Shown: positions 27,986-37,888, counted from the first letter of the stretch. The stretch: 64,000 bases of DNA from an uncultured Flavobacterium sp. (GCA_937773775.1 CALJVL010000013.1:62001-126000); one strand, 5' to 3'. The notes: generated by a model not told the origin, from the sequence alone. A program made the numbers and translations.

Positions 27986-29932
27986 ATGAGAATACTTTAT
28001 TTTATATTTTTCTTAGTAGTGCCAATACTATTGTTTTCTCAAGATAAAACCAAAAGAAATTTAGCCGTAACTAATAAGGGTATGCAGCAACTTGATACTA
28101 TCGGAAAAAATCCCAAGGTCGCAAGTATGGATCAATACCGATTCATTTCAATAGAACGCGATACCACTTACCTCGATACCTCACTTACCATTCAAAAGGA
28201 GTACAGTTTTAATTATCTGCGGAAAGACAATTTCGGATTATTGGCTTTTTCCAATGAGGGTCAAACTTACAATACCTTGCAGTACAGCTTAAACGAAATT
28301 TCGCCATTGCCTGAATTTGGTTTTAAGGCAAAACATTTTAATTTTTTGGAAGCAAATGATATCAAATATAGCTCTGTGGCCACACCGGTTACCGAATTGT
28401 ATTTTAAATCGGTAATGCAAAAGGGACAAACTCTAGATGCCTTTTTTACTTTAAATATTAATCCAAGACTCAATTTTTCTATCGCATACAAGGGATTGCG
28501 TTCTGAAGGGAAGTATATAAACCAACTTTCCAGTACTGGAAATTTCAGATTTACAACAAGCTATAATACAAAAAATGATCGCTATTTTGCGAATGCACAT
28601 TTTACGTATCAAGATATTTTGAATGAAGAAAATGGTGGGATAACCTCAATTTCCGATTTTGAGGATGAAGACCCTAGATACGATAATAGACAAAGACTCC
28701 AGGTATACCTTAACGATGCTAAGTCTTTTCTGAAAGGGAAGCGTTTTTTTGTAGACCACTTTTTAAGGGTCAATGGAGAGAAAAGTGATAATAATTTGTA
28801 TGTCACGCATCAGTTTAATTACGAAAATAAATTTTTTGAATACAATCAGCTAACGGTTCCTTCAACTGTTGGTTCAACATCACCGGTTAATAGATTTGGA
28901 GATTCTTTTGTTACGTCTGGTATTAATGACCAAACACGTTACAATAAGATGTATAATAAGCTTGGGTTGGTTTATGAAAACACCACGCTAGGAAAATTTC
29001 AATTTTTTGCTGATGATTTTAGAAGCAATTATTATTACAATCAGATATTGATTTTTGACGATAAAACAGTTCCTGCTTCATTAACGCGAAATATAAATAG
29101 TTTAGGAGGTCAGTACGATTATCAAAAAAATAAATGGAATGGGAAATTCTTGTATTCAAGATCCGCTACAAACCAGTCGTTGTCGAATTTAGATTCTAAT
29201 TTGAACTATGATTTGAATGATGACTATCAATTTTCATTTGGCTATCAAAACTTGAATAAGTTGCCTAATGATAATTATAATCTCTACCAAAGTAGTTATG
29301 TGAATTACAATTGGTCTAATGATCTCAAAAACGAAAAAATAAATTCTATTACTGCCGAGGCTGTAACTCCTTGGGTCGGAGTAGCAGTCAAGGTTATGAC
29401 GCTCAACGACCATTTGTACTTTAGCAATACGGCAACAGACGCTAGCCAACAGATTATAACTCCACAACAGTATGGTAACACTATAAATTACGTGTCGGTG
29501 AAACTGAATAAGGAACTAGCTTTTGGAAGGTTCGCTTTGGATAATACTATCTTGTATCAAAAAACAGATCAAAGCGAAGCGATTTTAAATGTTCCTGAAC
29601 TTGTTACGAGAAACACCCTTTACTATACCAATTATTTCTTTAATAAAGCCTTGTTTTTGCAAACAGGAATTACCTTGAATTATTTTACGAAATATTTAGC
29701 TAATGACTATAATCCTGTGATTGGGGAGTTTTTTATTCAAAATAAAAAAGAAATTGGAAGTTATCCCAACCTTGATTTTTTTATCAATGCCAAAATTCAA
29801 AGAACTAGAATTTATCTTAAGGCAGAGCATTTTAATTCTTCTTTTACAGGAAATAATTTCTATTCAGCACCAAACACTCCATACCGTGATTTCATGATCC
29901 GTTTTGGTTTGATTTGGAATTTCTTTAATTAG
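27986..29932 (+). CDS. Putative outer membrane porin
   Basis: This 648-residue protein has a signal peptide (MRILYFIFFLVVPILLFSQ) and no lipobox. Its body alternates aromatic and polar residues in amphipathic strands (FGYQNLNKLPNDNYNLYQSS, NKELAFGRFALDNTILYQK) and ends in FRFGLIWNFFN-like strand residues (MIRFGLIWNFFN). This is the Bacteroidota putative-porin (Porin_10-like) pattern. It probably forms a beta-barrel in the outer membrane; the solute is unknown. It has its own promoter and is separate from the SusCD operon. Confidence 0.82.
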   Translation: MRILYFIFFLVVPILLFSQDKTKRNLAVTNKGMQQLDTIGKNPKVASMDQYRFISIERDTTYLDTSLTIQKEYSFNYLRKDNFGLLAFSNEGQTYNTLQYSLNEISPLPEFGFKAKHFNFLEANDIKYSSVATPVTELYFKSVMQKGQTLDAFFTLNINPRLNFSIAYKGLRSEGKYINQLSSTGNFRFTTSYNTKNDRYFANAHFTYQDILNEENGGITSISDFEDEDPRYDNRQRLQVYLNDAKSFLKGKRFFVDHFLRVNGEKSDNNLYVTHQFNYENKFFEYNQLTVPSTVGSTSPVNRFGDSFVTSGINDQTRYNKMYNKLGLVYENTTLGKFQFFADDFRSNYYYNQILIFDDKTVPASLTRNINSLGGQYDYQKNKWNGKFLYSRSATNQSLSNLDSNLNYDLNDDYQFSFGYQNLNKLPNDNYNLYQSSYVNYNWSNDLKNEKINSITAEAVTPWVGVAVKVMTLNDHLYFSNTATDASQQIITPQQYGNTINYVSVKLNKELAFGRFALDNTILYQKTDQSEAILNVPELVTRNTLYYTNYFFNKALFLQTGITLNYFTKYLANDYNPVIGEFFIQNKKEIGSYPNLDFFINAKIQRTRIYLKAEHFNSSFTGNNFYSAPNTPYRDFMIRFGLIWNFFN

Positions 29933-30075
29933 AGAGCGGTATCTCCTATATTCTCCTAAGACGTTTTGCCGGTCCAGCCGCTATGTCTTAATACGCTTAA
30001 ATCAAGCGAGACGCGGATGTCGCTTTTATCAAGAACGCAAAAGCTCTCAAACAGCTTAACTTTGTAACAAAACAC

Positions 30076-30083
30076 TATCTTTG
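30076..30083 (+). promoter_or_regulatory. -7 promoter box of the cysteine synthase-like gene
   Basis: TATCTTTG matches TAnnTTTG and lies 43 bases before the ATG at 30127. Confidence 0.5.
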
Positions 30084-30126
30084 TAAAAGTATTTATAACA
30101 AATTACAATCTTTAAATTACAATTAA

Positions 30127-31488
30127 ATGCAATACGCCGAAAATATATTAGGTACGATAGGGGATACACCATTAGTGAAATTAAATAGAGTCATTGAAGG
30201 AGTGGATGCATTAGTACTTGCCAAAGTAGAAACTTTTAACCCCGGTAATTCTGTAAAAGACAGAATGGCGGTAAAAATGATTGCAGATGCTGAAGCTGAT
30301 GGTAGACTAAAACCTGGAGGTACTATTGTTGAAGGAACATCCGGAAATACTGGAATGGGATTGGCTTTAGTTGCTATTATCAAAGGATATAAGTTGATTT
30401 GCGTCATGTCAGATAAGCAATCCAAAGAAAAAATGGATATTTTGCGCGCAGTAGGTGCAAAAGTGGTGGTTTGCCCTACAGATGTGGAACCAGCTGACCC
30501 TCGATCGTATTATTCCGTTTCTAGAAGATTAGCTGAAGAAACACCTAATTCTTGGTATGTAAACCAATATGACAATCCTTCTAATTCGATTGCACACTAT
30601 GAGTCAACAGGACCGGAAATTTGGGAACAAACCGAAGGTAAAATAACCCATTTTATAGTTGGTGTAGGTACTGGAGGCACAATTTCAGGTGTTGGAAAAT
30701 ACTTAAAAGAAAAGAATCCTGATATCAAGATTTGGGGAATTGACACCTATGGTTCTGTATTCAAAAAATACCATGAAACTGGAGTTTTTGACGAAAACGA
30801 AATCTACCCTTACATAACAGAAGGAATTGGAGAGGATATTTTACCCTTGAATGTAGATTTCTCGTTGATTGATGGCTTTACTAAGGTAACAGATAAAGAT
30901 GCTGCGGTTTACACGCGAAGGATAGCGCTTGAAGAAGGTATTTTTGTTGGAAACTCGGCAGGAGCTGCTATCAAGGGACTCTTGCAATTAAAGAGTCATT
31001 TCAAGCCAGAAGATGTTGTTGTAGTTTTATTTCACGATTCGGGAAGCCGTTATGTTGGGAAGATGTTTAATGATGACTGGATGCGCGAACGTGGTTTTCT
31101 TGAAGAGGTCATCAAAAAAGCTGAAGATGTTATAAAAGTTCATATCGACAAGCCTATGATTGTTGCCCGTACCGAAGAATTGGTTTCACATGCTATTGAA
31201 AGAATGCGTAAATATAAAATTTCGCAAATTCCTGTAATGGATATAAACGGATTTGTTGGTTCTATTGATGAATCTGCCTTGTTTCAGAGTTACATTAGCG
31301 ATAAAAATTCTGCAGAAAGACCGATTAGAGAAATCATGGGAAAACCATATCCTATTGTGAAAAAGGGAACAACTATTGAAGTGGTTTCTAAGTTATTCAG
31401 CAGAGAAAATGCTGCTGTTTTGATTGATTTAGAGAATGGAAAATTTCATATTATCACGAAATATGACATTATTGGTTCGATTAAATAG
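30127..31488 (+). CDS. Cystathionine beta-synthase/cysteine synthase family enzyme with CBS domains
   Basis: This PLP enzyme of 453 residues has the beta-family catalytic domain: NPGNSVKDRMA with the PLP lysine Lys44, EGTSGNTGMGLAL near 78, and GVGTGGTISGVGKYL. After about residue 335 comes a pair of CBS domains (MIVARTEELVSHAIERMRK, ISQIPVMDINGFVGSID). This build is that of cystathionine beta-synthase: it condenses serine or O-acetylserine with homocysteine or sulfide. The CBS pair usually binds an adenosyl ligand and may regulate activity. Which donor it uses is not decidable from sequence. Confidence 0.93.
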   Translation: MQYAENILGTIGDTPLVKLNRVIEGVDALVLAKVETFNPGNSVKDRMAVKMIADAEADGRLKPGGTIVEGTSGNTGMGLALVAIIKGYKLICVMSDKQSKEKMDILRAVGAKVVVCPTDVEPADPRSYYSVSRRLAEETPNSWYVNQYDNPSNSIAHYESTGPEIWEQTEGKITHFIVGVGTGGTISGVGKYLKEKNPDIKIWGIDTYGSVFKKYHETGVFDENEIYPYITEGIGEDILPLNVDFSLIDGFTKVTDKDAAVYTRRIALEEGIFVGNSAGAAIKGLLQLKSHFKPEDVVVVLFHDSGSRYVGKMFNDDWMRERGFLEEVIKKAEDVIKVHIDKPMIVARTEELVSHAIERMRKYKISQIPVMDINGFVGSIDESALFQSYISDKNSAERPIREIMGKPYPIVKKGTTIEVVSKLFSRENAAVLIDLENGKFHIITKYDIIGSIK

Positions 31489-31607
31489 AAGCGTTTTCTT
31501 GCAATTAATTTGGATGGTAAACGTAGCCTCGCTTTGTGTGAACGTAGTAATTTCCTGATTTTTCAACTCTTGAAAATAAAGACAACCATCTTATACCTTT
31601 AATAGAA

Positions 31608-32090
31608 ATGACTTTTACTGCAATAGATTTTGAAACTGCAACAGCATTTCATCCTTGCTCTGTAGGTATTGTTACCGTAGAAAACGGGATAATTGTAGAC
31701 GAATACCTAAGCTTGATCAAGCCGCCAAACAATCTTTACTCTCCCTTCACTATCCAAGTGCATGGAATATATCCACGTGATACGGTAAACGCAAAATCAT
31801 TCTCGCAAGTTTTTCCTGAAATACAAAAACGACTGCAAAATAGAGTTATAGTGGCACACAATGAAAGCTTTGACAGGAATGTTTTGGCTAAATCCATGGC
31901 TTTATACAATTTGAGCTATGCTGATTTGAATATTGGTACTCGATGGGAATGTACTGTAAAAATATACAAAGCCAAAGGTTTGAAACCAACTAAATTAAGT
32001 GACTGTTGCAGAGAAATGAAAATTGCTTTAAATCACCATGAGGCTCTGTCTGACGCCAGAGCTTGCGCAAAACTATATATGTTGCGATAG
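31608..32090 (+). CDS. DnaQ-like 3'-5' exonuclease
   Basis: This 160-residue protein has the DEDDh exonuclease motifs: Asp7 and Glu9 in TAIDFETAT, the Exo II region VAHNESFDRNVL, and the Exo III region HHEALSDARACAKL with its His and Asp. It is a stand-alone exonuclease without polymerase or helicase parts and resembles the small DNA polymerase III epsilon-like enzymes. It may trim 3' ends in repair or degrade small RNAs; the substrate is inferred only from the fold. Confidence 0.92.
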   Translation: MTFTAIDFETATAFHPCSVGIVTVENGIIVDEYLSLIKPPNNLYSPFTIQVHGIYPRDTVNAKSFSQVFPEIQKRLQNRVIVAHNESFDRNVLAKSMALYNLSYADLNIGTRWECTVKIYKAKGLKPTKLSDCCREMKIALNHHEALSDARACAKLYMLR

Positions 32091-32200
32091 TTGTCATTAC
32101 AAGAAATGACAACTATTGCTTTAAGATTCTTGTTTTTTTTAGAAGGGGTAAGTTGTGCTTTTTTTTCATTACTTTAGTTAGTCATTAACGAGGTTTTACG

Positions 32201-33475
32201 ATGAAAGAAGATTTTCTACATTACCTATGGAAATTTAAGAAGTTTGATACTCTAAATTTAAAAACCTCCAAGAGTGAGGACATTACAATAAGTAATGTCG
32301 GTCAATATCTAGAGTTAGCTGGACCTGATTTTTTCAATGCGCAGATTACTATTGGCGACCAGAAATGGGCTGGCAATGTTGAAATACACCTTAAGTCATC
32401 GGATTGGTATGTCTATCAACATGAAAATGACGCAGCTTATGAAAACGTAATTCTCCATGTGGTGTGGGAACATGACATCGAGATTTTTAGAAAAAACAAT
32501 ATCGAAATTGCTGTTTTAGAGCTTAAAAATTACGTGGATAAATCGGTATTGGACAGTTACCAGTTATTGATGAAGCCAAAATCCTGGATTTTTTGCGAGA
32601 AACAAATTAGTACAATAGATGATTTTGTAGTCAGGAATTGGCAAGAACGTCTGTTTTTTGAACGTCTCGAGCGAAAATCAAAATCCATTAATGATTTATT
32701 AGAACAAACCAATAATGATTGGGAAGCTGTTTTATTTTGTCTTTTGGCGAAAAACTTTGGACTCAACACTAATGGGGATGTTTTCTTTAAAATTGCCAAA
32801 TCCATTCCGTTTTCAACCATTAGAAAGGAAAGCTTTGAGCAATAGAATTTAGAAGCACTCTTATTTGGGAATACGGGTTTGTTGGATGGGGAAAAGGAAG
32901 ATAATTATTGTAGGAGTTTGAGATCTAGGTTTGACTATTTAAGACATAAATACCAGCTAGAAAAATGTTCATTCGAGCCAGTTCAGTTTTTTAAGCATCG
33001 ACCAGATAATTTTCCGACAATACGACTGTCACAGTTAGCTATGTTGTATCATATTGAACAGAATCTGTTTTCTAAAATCTGTAAAATTAACTCTGTTGCT
33101 GCCGTTTATGATATCTTCAAAGTTAATGCTCTGTATTATTGGCAGGACCATTATCAGTTTGACAAAAAAAGCCAGGTGAAGAAAAAAATGCTTTCGAAGT
33201 CGTTTATCGATTTGATTGTCATAAATACTATAGTTCCAGTTTTGTTTGCATTTGCAAAAAGCCAAGGAAGAGAAATTTCTGAAAATTTAGTTGAATTAAT
33301 AAATCAGGTTTCTCCGGAGAAGAACGCTATTATCGAGAAGTTCAGCTATTTTGGAATAAAATCAACAAATGCTTTTCAAACACAGTCCTTGTTACAGCTC
33401 AAAAACGAGTATTGTAATAAAAGCAAATGTTTGGAATGCGCTATAGGAATGGAGTTGTTGAAGAGTAAAAAATAA
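32201..33475 (+). pseudogene. DUF2851 family gene interrupted by an in-frame TAG
   Basis: The frame from the ATG at 32201 reads the DUF2851 N-terminal half (MKEDFLHYLWKFKKFDTLNL, YLELAGPDFFNAQITIGDQK, WAGNVEIHLKSSDWYVYQH). It stops at TAG at 32843-32845 and then continues in the same frame as NLEALLFGNTGLLDGE, HRPDNFPTIRLSQLAMLYH and a Cys-containing end (NKSKCLECAIGMELLK) to a stop at 33473-33475. The total would be 424 residues, the normal family length. A single nonsense codon is the only defect seen. This could be recent inactivation, a sequencing error, or a read-through case. DUF2851 function is unknown. Confidence 0.85.
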
Positions 33476-33497
33476 AATGAGTCTAGTAAAAATTCAG

Positions 33498-33505
33498 TAC
33501 TTTTG
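33498..33505 (+). promoter_or_regulatory. -7 promoter box of the PspC-like gene
   Basis: TACTTTTG matches TAnnTTTG exactly and ends 3 bases before the ATG at 33509. The mRNA would therefore start at or very close to the start codon (leaderless). Confidence 0.5.
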
Positions 33506-33508
33506 CAT

Positions 33509-33763
33509 ATGCAAAAAACACAATCACACAAGAAATTACCAGCAGTTATAAAGCTTAAATATTTCTTTGAAAAATATGGTTTCCACGTTTCTTCTCGACT
33601 GGCAGACAGCTTGGGTATGCGGGTAGCAAGTGTTCGGCTGTTTTTTATTTACATATCGTTTGTCACCGCGGGATTATGGTTTGGAGTGTATTTAACGCTA
33701 GCTTTCTGGATCCGACTTAAGGATTTGATTCGGGCAAAACGAACCTCGGTATTCGACTTATAG
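33509..33763 (+). CDS. Small PspC domain-like membrane protein
   Basis: This 84-residue protein reads MQKTQSHKKLPAVIKLKYFF and then GFHVSSRLADSLGMRVASVRLFFIY, the PspC-type pattern of a short helical start followed by a hydrophobic segment (about 48-70, FIYISFVTAGLWFGVYLTLAFW). It ends in a basic tail. PspC-like proteins sit in the inner membrane and take part in stress sensing. An upstream TTG at 33503 is possible, but it lies inside the -7 box, so the ATG at 33509 is preferred. A shared terminator follows. Confidence 0.8.
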   Translation: MQKTQSHKKLPAVIKLKYFFEKYGFHVSSRLADSLGMRVASVRLFFIYISFVTAGLWFGVYLTLAFWIRLKDLIRAKRTSVFDL

Positions 33764-33785
33764 AGTTTTAAAAAGACTGGTATAT

Positions 33786-33830
33786 AAAAAGGGATCATAA
33801 AGCGTGTAATTACTCTATGATCCCTTTTTT
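33786..33830. terminator. Bidirectional terminator between the PspC-like and permease genes
   Basis: A perfect stem of about 14-15 bp, AAAAAGGGATCATA with TATGATCCCTTTTT, surrounds a 16-17 base loop. A-rich and T-rich flanks make it work for both convergent genes. Confidence 0.85.
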
Positions 33831-33845
33831 AATTCTTAGCGAAAA

Positions 33846-35297
33846 TTATTTTTGTGGATTGTTTAGCTTACTTTTTTTCTTGCCATAGACAAAATAAAGA
33901 GCAACACCAATTCCCATCCATAATACTAATCGTATCCAGCTTTCGTAAGGAAGTGAATACATCAAGTATAGACAAACTAAAATACCTGCAATTGGTACAT
34001 ATGGAACGAAAGGGGTCTTAAAAGCTCTAGGAGCATCTGGCATTTTTTTACGCATTACCAGAATACCAAAACATACTAAAACGAATGCCAACAAAGTACC
34101 AATACTTACCATATGGCCTAAATCACTTACGGGTACTAAACCAGCAAATAAACTAACGAATACCATGAAGAAAAGATTTGTTTTCCAAGGTGTACGGAAT
34201 TTTGTGTGAATTTCACTGAAAAATGCAGGCAATAAACCATCATTACTCATGGTATAGAAAACACGGCTTTGTCCCATCAACATGACAAGCATCACTGAAG
34301 TATAACCCGCTAAAATGGCAACGATTAATCCTGTTTGTAGAAAGTCATAACCTGTTACAGCAAATGCAGTTGCCGCTGGTTTTGCGTCATTAGCAAACAG
34401 GTAGTAAGGTACAAGTCCTGTCATTACGTGAGCAAACAACACATATAATATAGTACAAACCACGAGAGACCCTAGAATCCCAATCGGCATACCTTTTTGA
34501 GGGTTTTTTGCTTCTTGAGCTGCAGTCGAAACAGCGTCAAAACCAATAAATGCGAAGAATACTGTTCCCGCTCCTGCTGCAATTCCAGACCATCCAAACT
34601 GACCTTTTATTCCTGTATTTTCTGGAATGTACGGAGAGTAATTAGCAGGGTCGATAAATTGCCATCCTACAATAATAAAAATAATAACAACGATAACCTT
34701 TAAGATTACCAAAACGTTGTTTATAGATGCAGATTCTTTTGTCCCTCTTATTAATAACAAGGAAAGCGAAGAGACTATTAATACAGCGGGAAGGTTAAAG
34801 TATCCACCGTCTATGACTGTACCGTCTCCTAATGTTAAGGTTTCCCAAGGGGAGCATATAAAATTAGGGTTGAGGTGCACTCCGTATTTGCTTAATAACT
34901 CAAGGAGGTAACGAGACCAGCTAACTCCTACGGTTGCTGCTCCTAAGGCATATTCAAGTACCAAGTCCCAACCAATAATCCAAGCCATAAACTCTCCCAT
35001 AGTTGCATAAGAATAGGTGTACGCACTACCTGCAACAGGTATCATTGAGGCAAATTCTGCATAACATAGTCCTGCAAAGGCACAGCCTACAGCAGCTAAT
35101 ATAAAGGATAATGTTACTGCTGGCCCTGCGTGCTCTGCGGCTGCAATTCCAGTCAAAGAGAATAATCCTGCCCCGATTATTGCGCCAACACCCAGTGCCA
35201 CGAGAGAGCCTGAGGACAGTGTTCTTTTTAATCCTTTTTCGGACTCTGACGCTTCATTTAGTAAAACCGACAGGGGTTTTGTTTTCCAAATTGACAT
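33846..35297 (-). CDS. Amino acid permease (APC family)
   Basis: This 483-residue inner-membrane transporter has about 12 hydrophobic segments. The APC signature GVGAIIGAGLFSLTG lies near residue 37-51, followed by FAGLCYAEFASMIPVAGSAY and FFAFIGFDAVSTAAQEAKNP. It resembles the cationic amino acid transporter (CAT/YfnA-like) branch. It should import amino acids with protons; the specific substrate is unknown. A -7 box TACATTTG lies 30 bases upstream of the ATG. Confidence 0.94.
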   Translation of the reverse strand: MSIWKTKPLSVLLNEASESEKGLKRTLSSGSLVALGVGAIIGAGLFSLTGIAAAEHAGPAVTLSFILAAVGCAFAGLCYAEFASMIPVAGSAYTYSYATMGEFMAWIIGWDLVLEYALGAATVGVSWSRYLLELLSKYGVHLNPNFICSPWETLTLGDGTVIDGGYFNLPAVLIVSSLSLLLIRGTKESASINNVLVILKVIVVIIFIIVGWQFIDPANYSPYIPENTGIKGQFGWSGIAAGAGTVFFAFIGFDAVSTAAQEAKNPQKGMPIGILGSLVVCTILYVLFAHVMTGLVPYYLFANDAKPAATAFAVTGYDFLQTGLIVAILAGYTSVMLVMLMGQSRVFYTMSNDGLLPAFFSEIHTKFRTPWKTNLFFMVFVSLFAGLVPVSDLGHMVSIGTLLAFVLVCFGILVMRKKMPDAPRAFKTPFVPYVPIAGILVCLYLMYSLPYESWIRLVLWMGIGVALYFVYGKKKSKLNNPQK

Positions 35298-35608
35298 ATA
35301 TTTATTGGTTTTTTGTTATTAGTGCTCAAATGTATTATTTTTTACAAAATATAAAAATATTATTTCAACTAAATAAGAAAATAAAACTGTCGTCAGAATA
35401 TGATTTAGTTCCGCATTTCGAAATATTTTGGGAGCTAAATAATGATTTGTTTGCTTAGGGGTTCGTTTTATAACGATAATTAAGATTTTTTTTTGTGTAA
35501 TATCTTTTTTGTCCGACAATTTTATAATTTTAATGTCAAAATTAAGGGGCTTAATGTGGAATATTATTTCGCAATTAATATAGTTTTTTACACTCAATAT
35601 TTGTCGAT
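35298..35608. other. Divergent spacer between the permease and the helix-hairpin-helix gene
   Basis: 311 bases, AT-rich. It contains the permease -7 box at 35327-35334 (minus) and, near 35595-35604, a near match AATATTTG for the rightward gene. A 92-codon minus-strand frame here is low-complexity and does not look like a protein. Confidence 0.5.
35327..35334 (-). promoter_or_regulatory. -7 promoter box of the permease gene
   Basis: TACATTTG on the minus strand matches TAnnTTTG and lies 29 bases before the permease ATG. Confidence 0.5.
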
Positions 35609-36496
35609 ATGAATTTCAAAAATATAAGGGTTTATTTTAAATTCACTAAAAGTCAGCGCACTGGTGTTTTGTTTCTCATTGCCATCATTGTAGCTTTTCA
35701 ATTGGCTTATTTTTTTGTCAATATTGATTCAATTGAAAAAGAATCTACCGAAAAACAGAAGTGGCTATCCGTGCAATCTGAAATCGATTCTTTAAACAGA
35801 TCAGAGCAAAAGCTCGTAGTTAAAATATACTCCTTTAATCCTAACTTTATTACAGATTATAAAGGTTACAGGCTTGGGATGTCAGTTCCGGAAATAGATA
35901 GGCTACTCGCATTTAGAAAAAAAGGGAAATATGTCAACTCTGGAAAAGAATTTCAAGTGGTCACTAGAGTGTCCGACTCATTATTAAGTGCAATTGCTCC
36001 ATATTTCAAATTTCCTGATTGGGTCAAAAATAAAGACAAATATAAAGAAAACGTAGGGTTTGAGGAAAAGGCTTTTGTCGAAAAAAGAAAAATAGTATTG
36101 ATGGACATCAATAAAGCTACGCAAGAAGATTTAATTAAGATTTATGGTATTGGAGAGATTATTTCGCTAAGAATTTTAAAGCTCAAGGAAGGTCTAGGCG
36201 AGTTTGTTTCTATGGAGCAGATGAAAGATGTTTGGGGGCTGTCACCGGAGGTTATCGGTAATCTTAATACCCATTTTAAAGTTTTTACGTATCCTAACAT
36301 AAAAAAGCTTGATATTAATAATGCTTCTATAAAAGAGATTGCAAAATTTCCGTACTTCAGATATGCATTGGCAAGAGAAATTGTTACTTATAGAAGTATG
36401 AATGGAAATATTGACAATATTGAGGATTTAACAAAAATTAAGGATTTTCCTGTTGAAAAACTAAATATAATTGGCTTATATTTGGCTTTTAATTAG
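35609..36496 (+). CDS. Helix-hairpin-helix (ComEA-like) membrane-anchored protein
   Basis: This 295-residue protein has one membrane segment near residues 17-37 (TGVLFLIAIIVAFQLAYFFV). It then carries repeated helix-hairpin-helix elements: LMDINKATQEDLIKIYGIGE near 165-185 and LDINNASIKEIAKFPYFRY near 232-250. HhH pairs bind DNA without sequence preference; in ComEA they bind incoming DNA during uptake. A similar role at the cell surface is possible here but unproven, since no other competence gene lies nearby. Confidence 0.88.
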   Translation: MNFKNIRVYFKFTKSQRTGVLFLIAIIVAFQLAYFFVNIDSIEKESTEKQKWLSVQSEIDSLNRSEQKLVVKIYSFNPNFITDYKGYRLGMSVPEIDRLLAFRKKGKYVNSGKEFQVVTRVSDSLLSAIAPYFKFPDWVKNKDKYKENVGFEEKAFVEKRKIVLMDINKATQEDLIKIYGIGEIISLRILKLKEGLGEFVSMEQMKDVWGLSPEVIGNLNTHFKVFTYPNIKKLDINNASIKEIAKFPYFRYALAREIVTYRSMNGNIDNIEDLTKIKDFPVEKLNIIGLYLAFN

Positions 36497-36685
36497 AAGT
36501 GCATAATCTAATGATTTATTTTGTAATTAGTTACAAAGTGTTTTTTTTACGCTAGACTTTTTTTTAAAAGTAGTAACGGTTTTATGCGCTCAGAAAACTT
36601 AAATTTGGAATAGTAAAAGCCTTTTTGACTTAAATCACAAGAAAAGATAAACCGCTTTAAAAAAAAATAAAAAAATATTATTTAC

Positions 36686-37858
36686 ATGGATTCGATATAT
36701 TTCACAGAAGAACATCAATTATTTAGGGAGAGTTTAAAAGATTTTTTGCAGAAAGAAGTAGTTCCTCATATTGAAAAATGGGAAAAAACTGGTGCGATAG
36801 AGCGTTTTATATGGAAAAAATTTGGTGAAATGGGATTTTTCGGAATACCTTACCCGGAGGTTTATGGAGGGTTAAATTTAGACTTGTTTTACACAGTTAT
36901 TTTTTTAGAAGAGCTTCAAAAAATAAAATCTGGCGGCTTTGCTGCCGCTATGTGGGCTCATGCTTATTTAGCAATGACACATTTAAATGCGGAAGGCGAT
37001 GAGCGCATTAAACAAGACTATTTAGCGCCAAGTATTGCTGGTGATAAAATAGGCGCTTTGTGTATTACAGAACCTTTTGGAGGTAGTGATGTTGCGGGTA
37101 TGCGCACAAGTGCTGTGAAAAAGGGAGATAAATATATTATTAATGGTTCTAAAACATTTATTACTAATGGCGTTTATGCGGATTATTATATAGTTGCAGC
37201 CAAAACAAGTCCGGAGCTTGGGAATAAAGGAATAAGCATATTTTTAGTAGATACAAAAACGAGCGGGGTTTCTGCGACAAAATTAGATAAATTAGGTTGG
37301 CGAGCTTCAGACACCGCTGAAATTGCGTTTGACAACGTCGAAATCCCTTTAGAAAATTTAATGGGAGAAGAAGGAAAGGGTTTTCCTTATATTATGCAAC
37401 ATTTTGCTTTAGAGCGTTTGATTATGGCTATAAATGGGCATGCAAGAGCTGAGTATGCAATTGATTATACAATAGAATATATGTCACAACGAGAGGCTTT
37501 TGGAAGAACAATAGATAAGTTCCAGGCATTGAGGCATACAATAGTTGAGCACGCAACAGAGGTGGAGCATTGTAAAGTGTTTAATTATGCTGCTGTAGCT
37601 CGATTAAACAAAGGAGAATATGTGGTTAAGGAGGCTACTATGGCTAAATTAAAATCTACAAAAGTAGCTGATGAAACAATTTATAGTTGTCTACAAATGT
37701 TGGGGGGATATGGTTATATGGAAGAATACCCTTTAGCACGTTTGTTTAGAGATAGCCGTTTGGGGCCAATAGGTGGTGGAACTTCAGAAATCCTTAAAGA
37801 GATTTTAGCGAAAATGATAATTGACAAAGAAAATTATAAACCGGCGGTAAAAAAATAA
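36686..37858 (+). CDS. Acyl-CoA dehydrogenase
   Basis: This FAD enzyme of 390 residues opens the beta-oxidation cycle by forming the alpha-beta double bond. Family features are CITEPFGGSDVAGMRTSA (FAD/acyl binding), DTAEIAFDNVEIPLENLMGE, QREAFGRTIDKFQALRH and GGYGYMEEYPLARLFRDSR. At the usual catalytic-base position the motif is GGGTSEI, with glycine instead of glutamate. A Glu at residue 243 (FALERLIMAI) matches the base position of isovaleryl-CoA and long-chain dehydrogenases. A terminator follows at 37889-37925, just before the insertion sequence. Confidence 0.93.
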   Translation: MDSIYFTEEHQLFRESLKDFLQKEVVPHIEKWEKTGAIERFIWKKFGEMGFFGIPYPEVYGGLNLDLFYTVIFLEELQKIKSGGFAAAMWAHAYLAMTHLNAEGDERIKQDYLAPSIAGDKIGALCITEPFGGSDVAGMRTSAVKKGDKYIINGSKTFITNGVYADYYIVAAKTSPELGNKGISIFLVDTKTSGVSATKLDKLGWRASDTAEIAFDNVEIPLENLMGEEGKGFPYIMQHFALERLIMAINGHARAEYAIDYTIEYMSQREAFGRTIDKFQALRHTIVEHATEVEHCKVFNYAAVARLNKGEYVVKEATMAKLKSTKVADETIYSCLQMLGGYGYMEEYPLARLFRDSRLGPIGGGTSEILKEILAKMIIDKENYKPAVKK

Positions 37859-37888
37859 CTTTTTTAGAATATAGGGAATAAAATATAG

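Noticed and set aside
12632..32845. Reassignment of TAG as a sense codon
   Set aside because: TAG interrupts three genes, but TAA and TGA interrupt others, and several intact genes (alaS, lysozyme-like glucosaminidase, the cysteine synthase-like gene, tuf) end with TAG.
35319..35597. A 92-codon minus-strand frame in the permease spacer
   Set aside because: Ile/Lys/Asn-rich composition typical of translated AT-rich spacer; it also covers two promoter regions.
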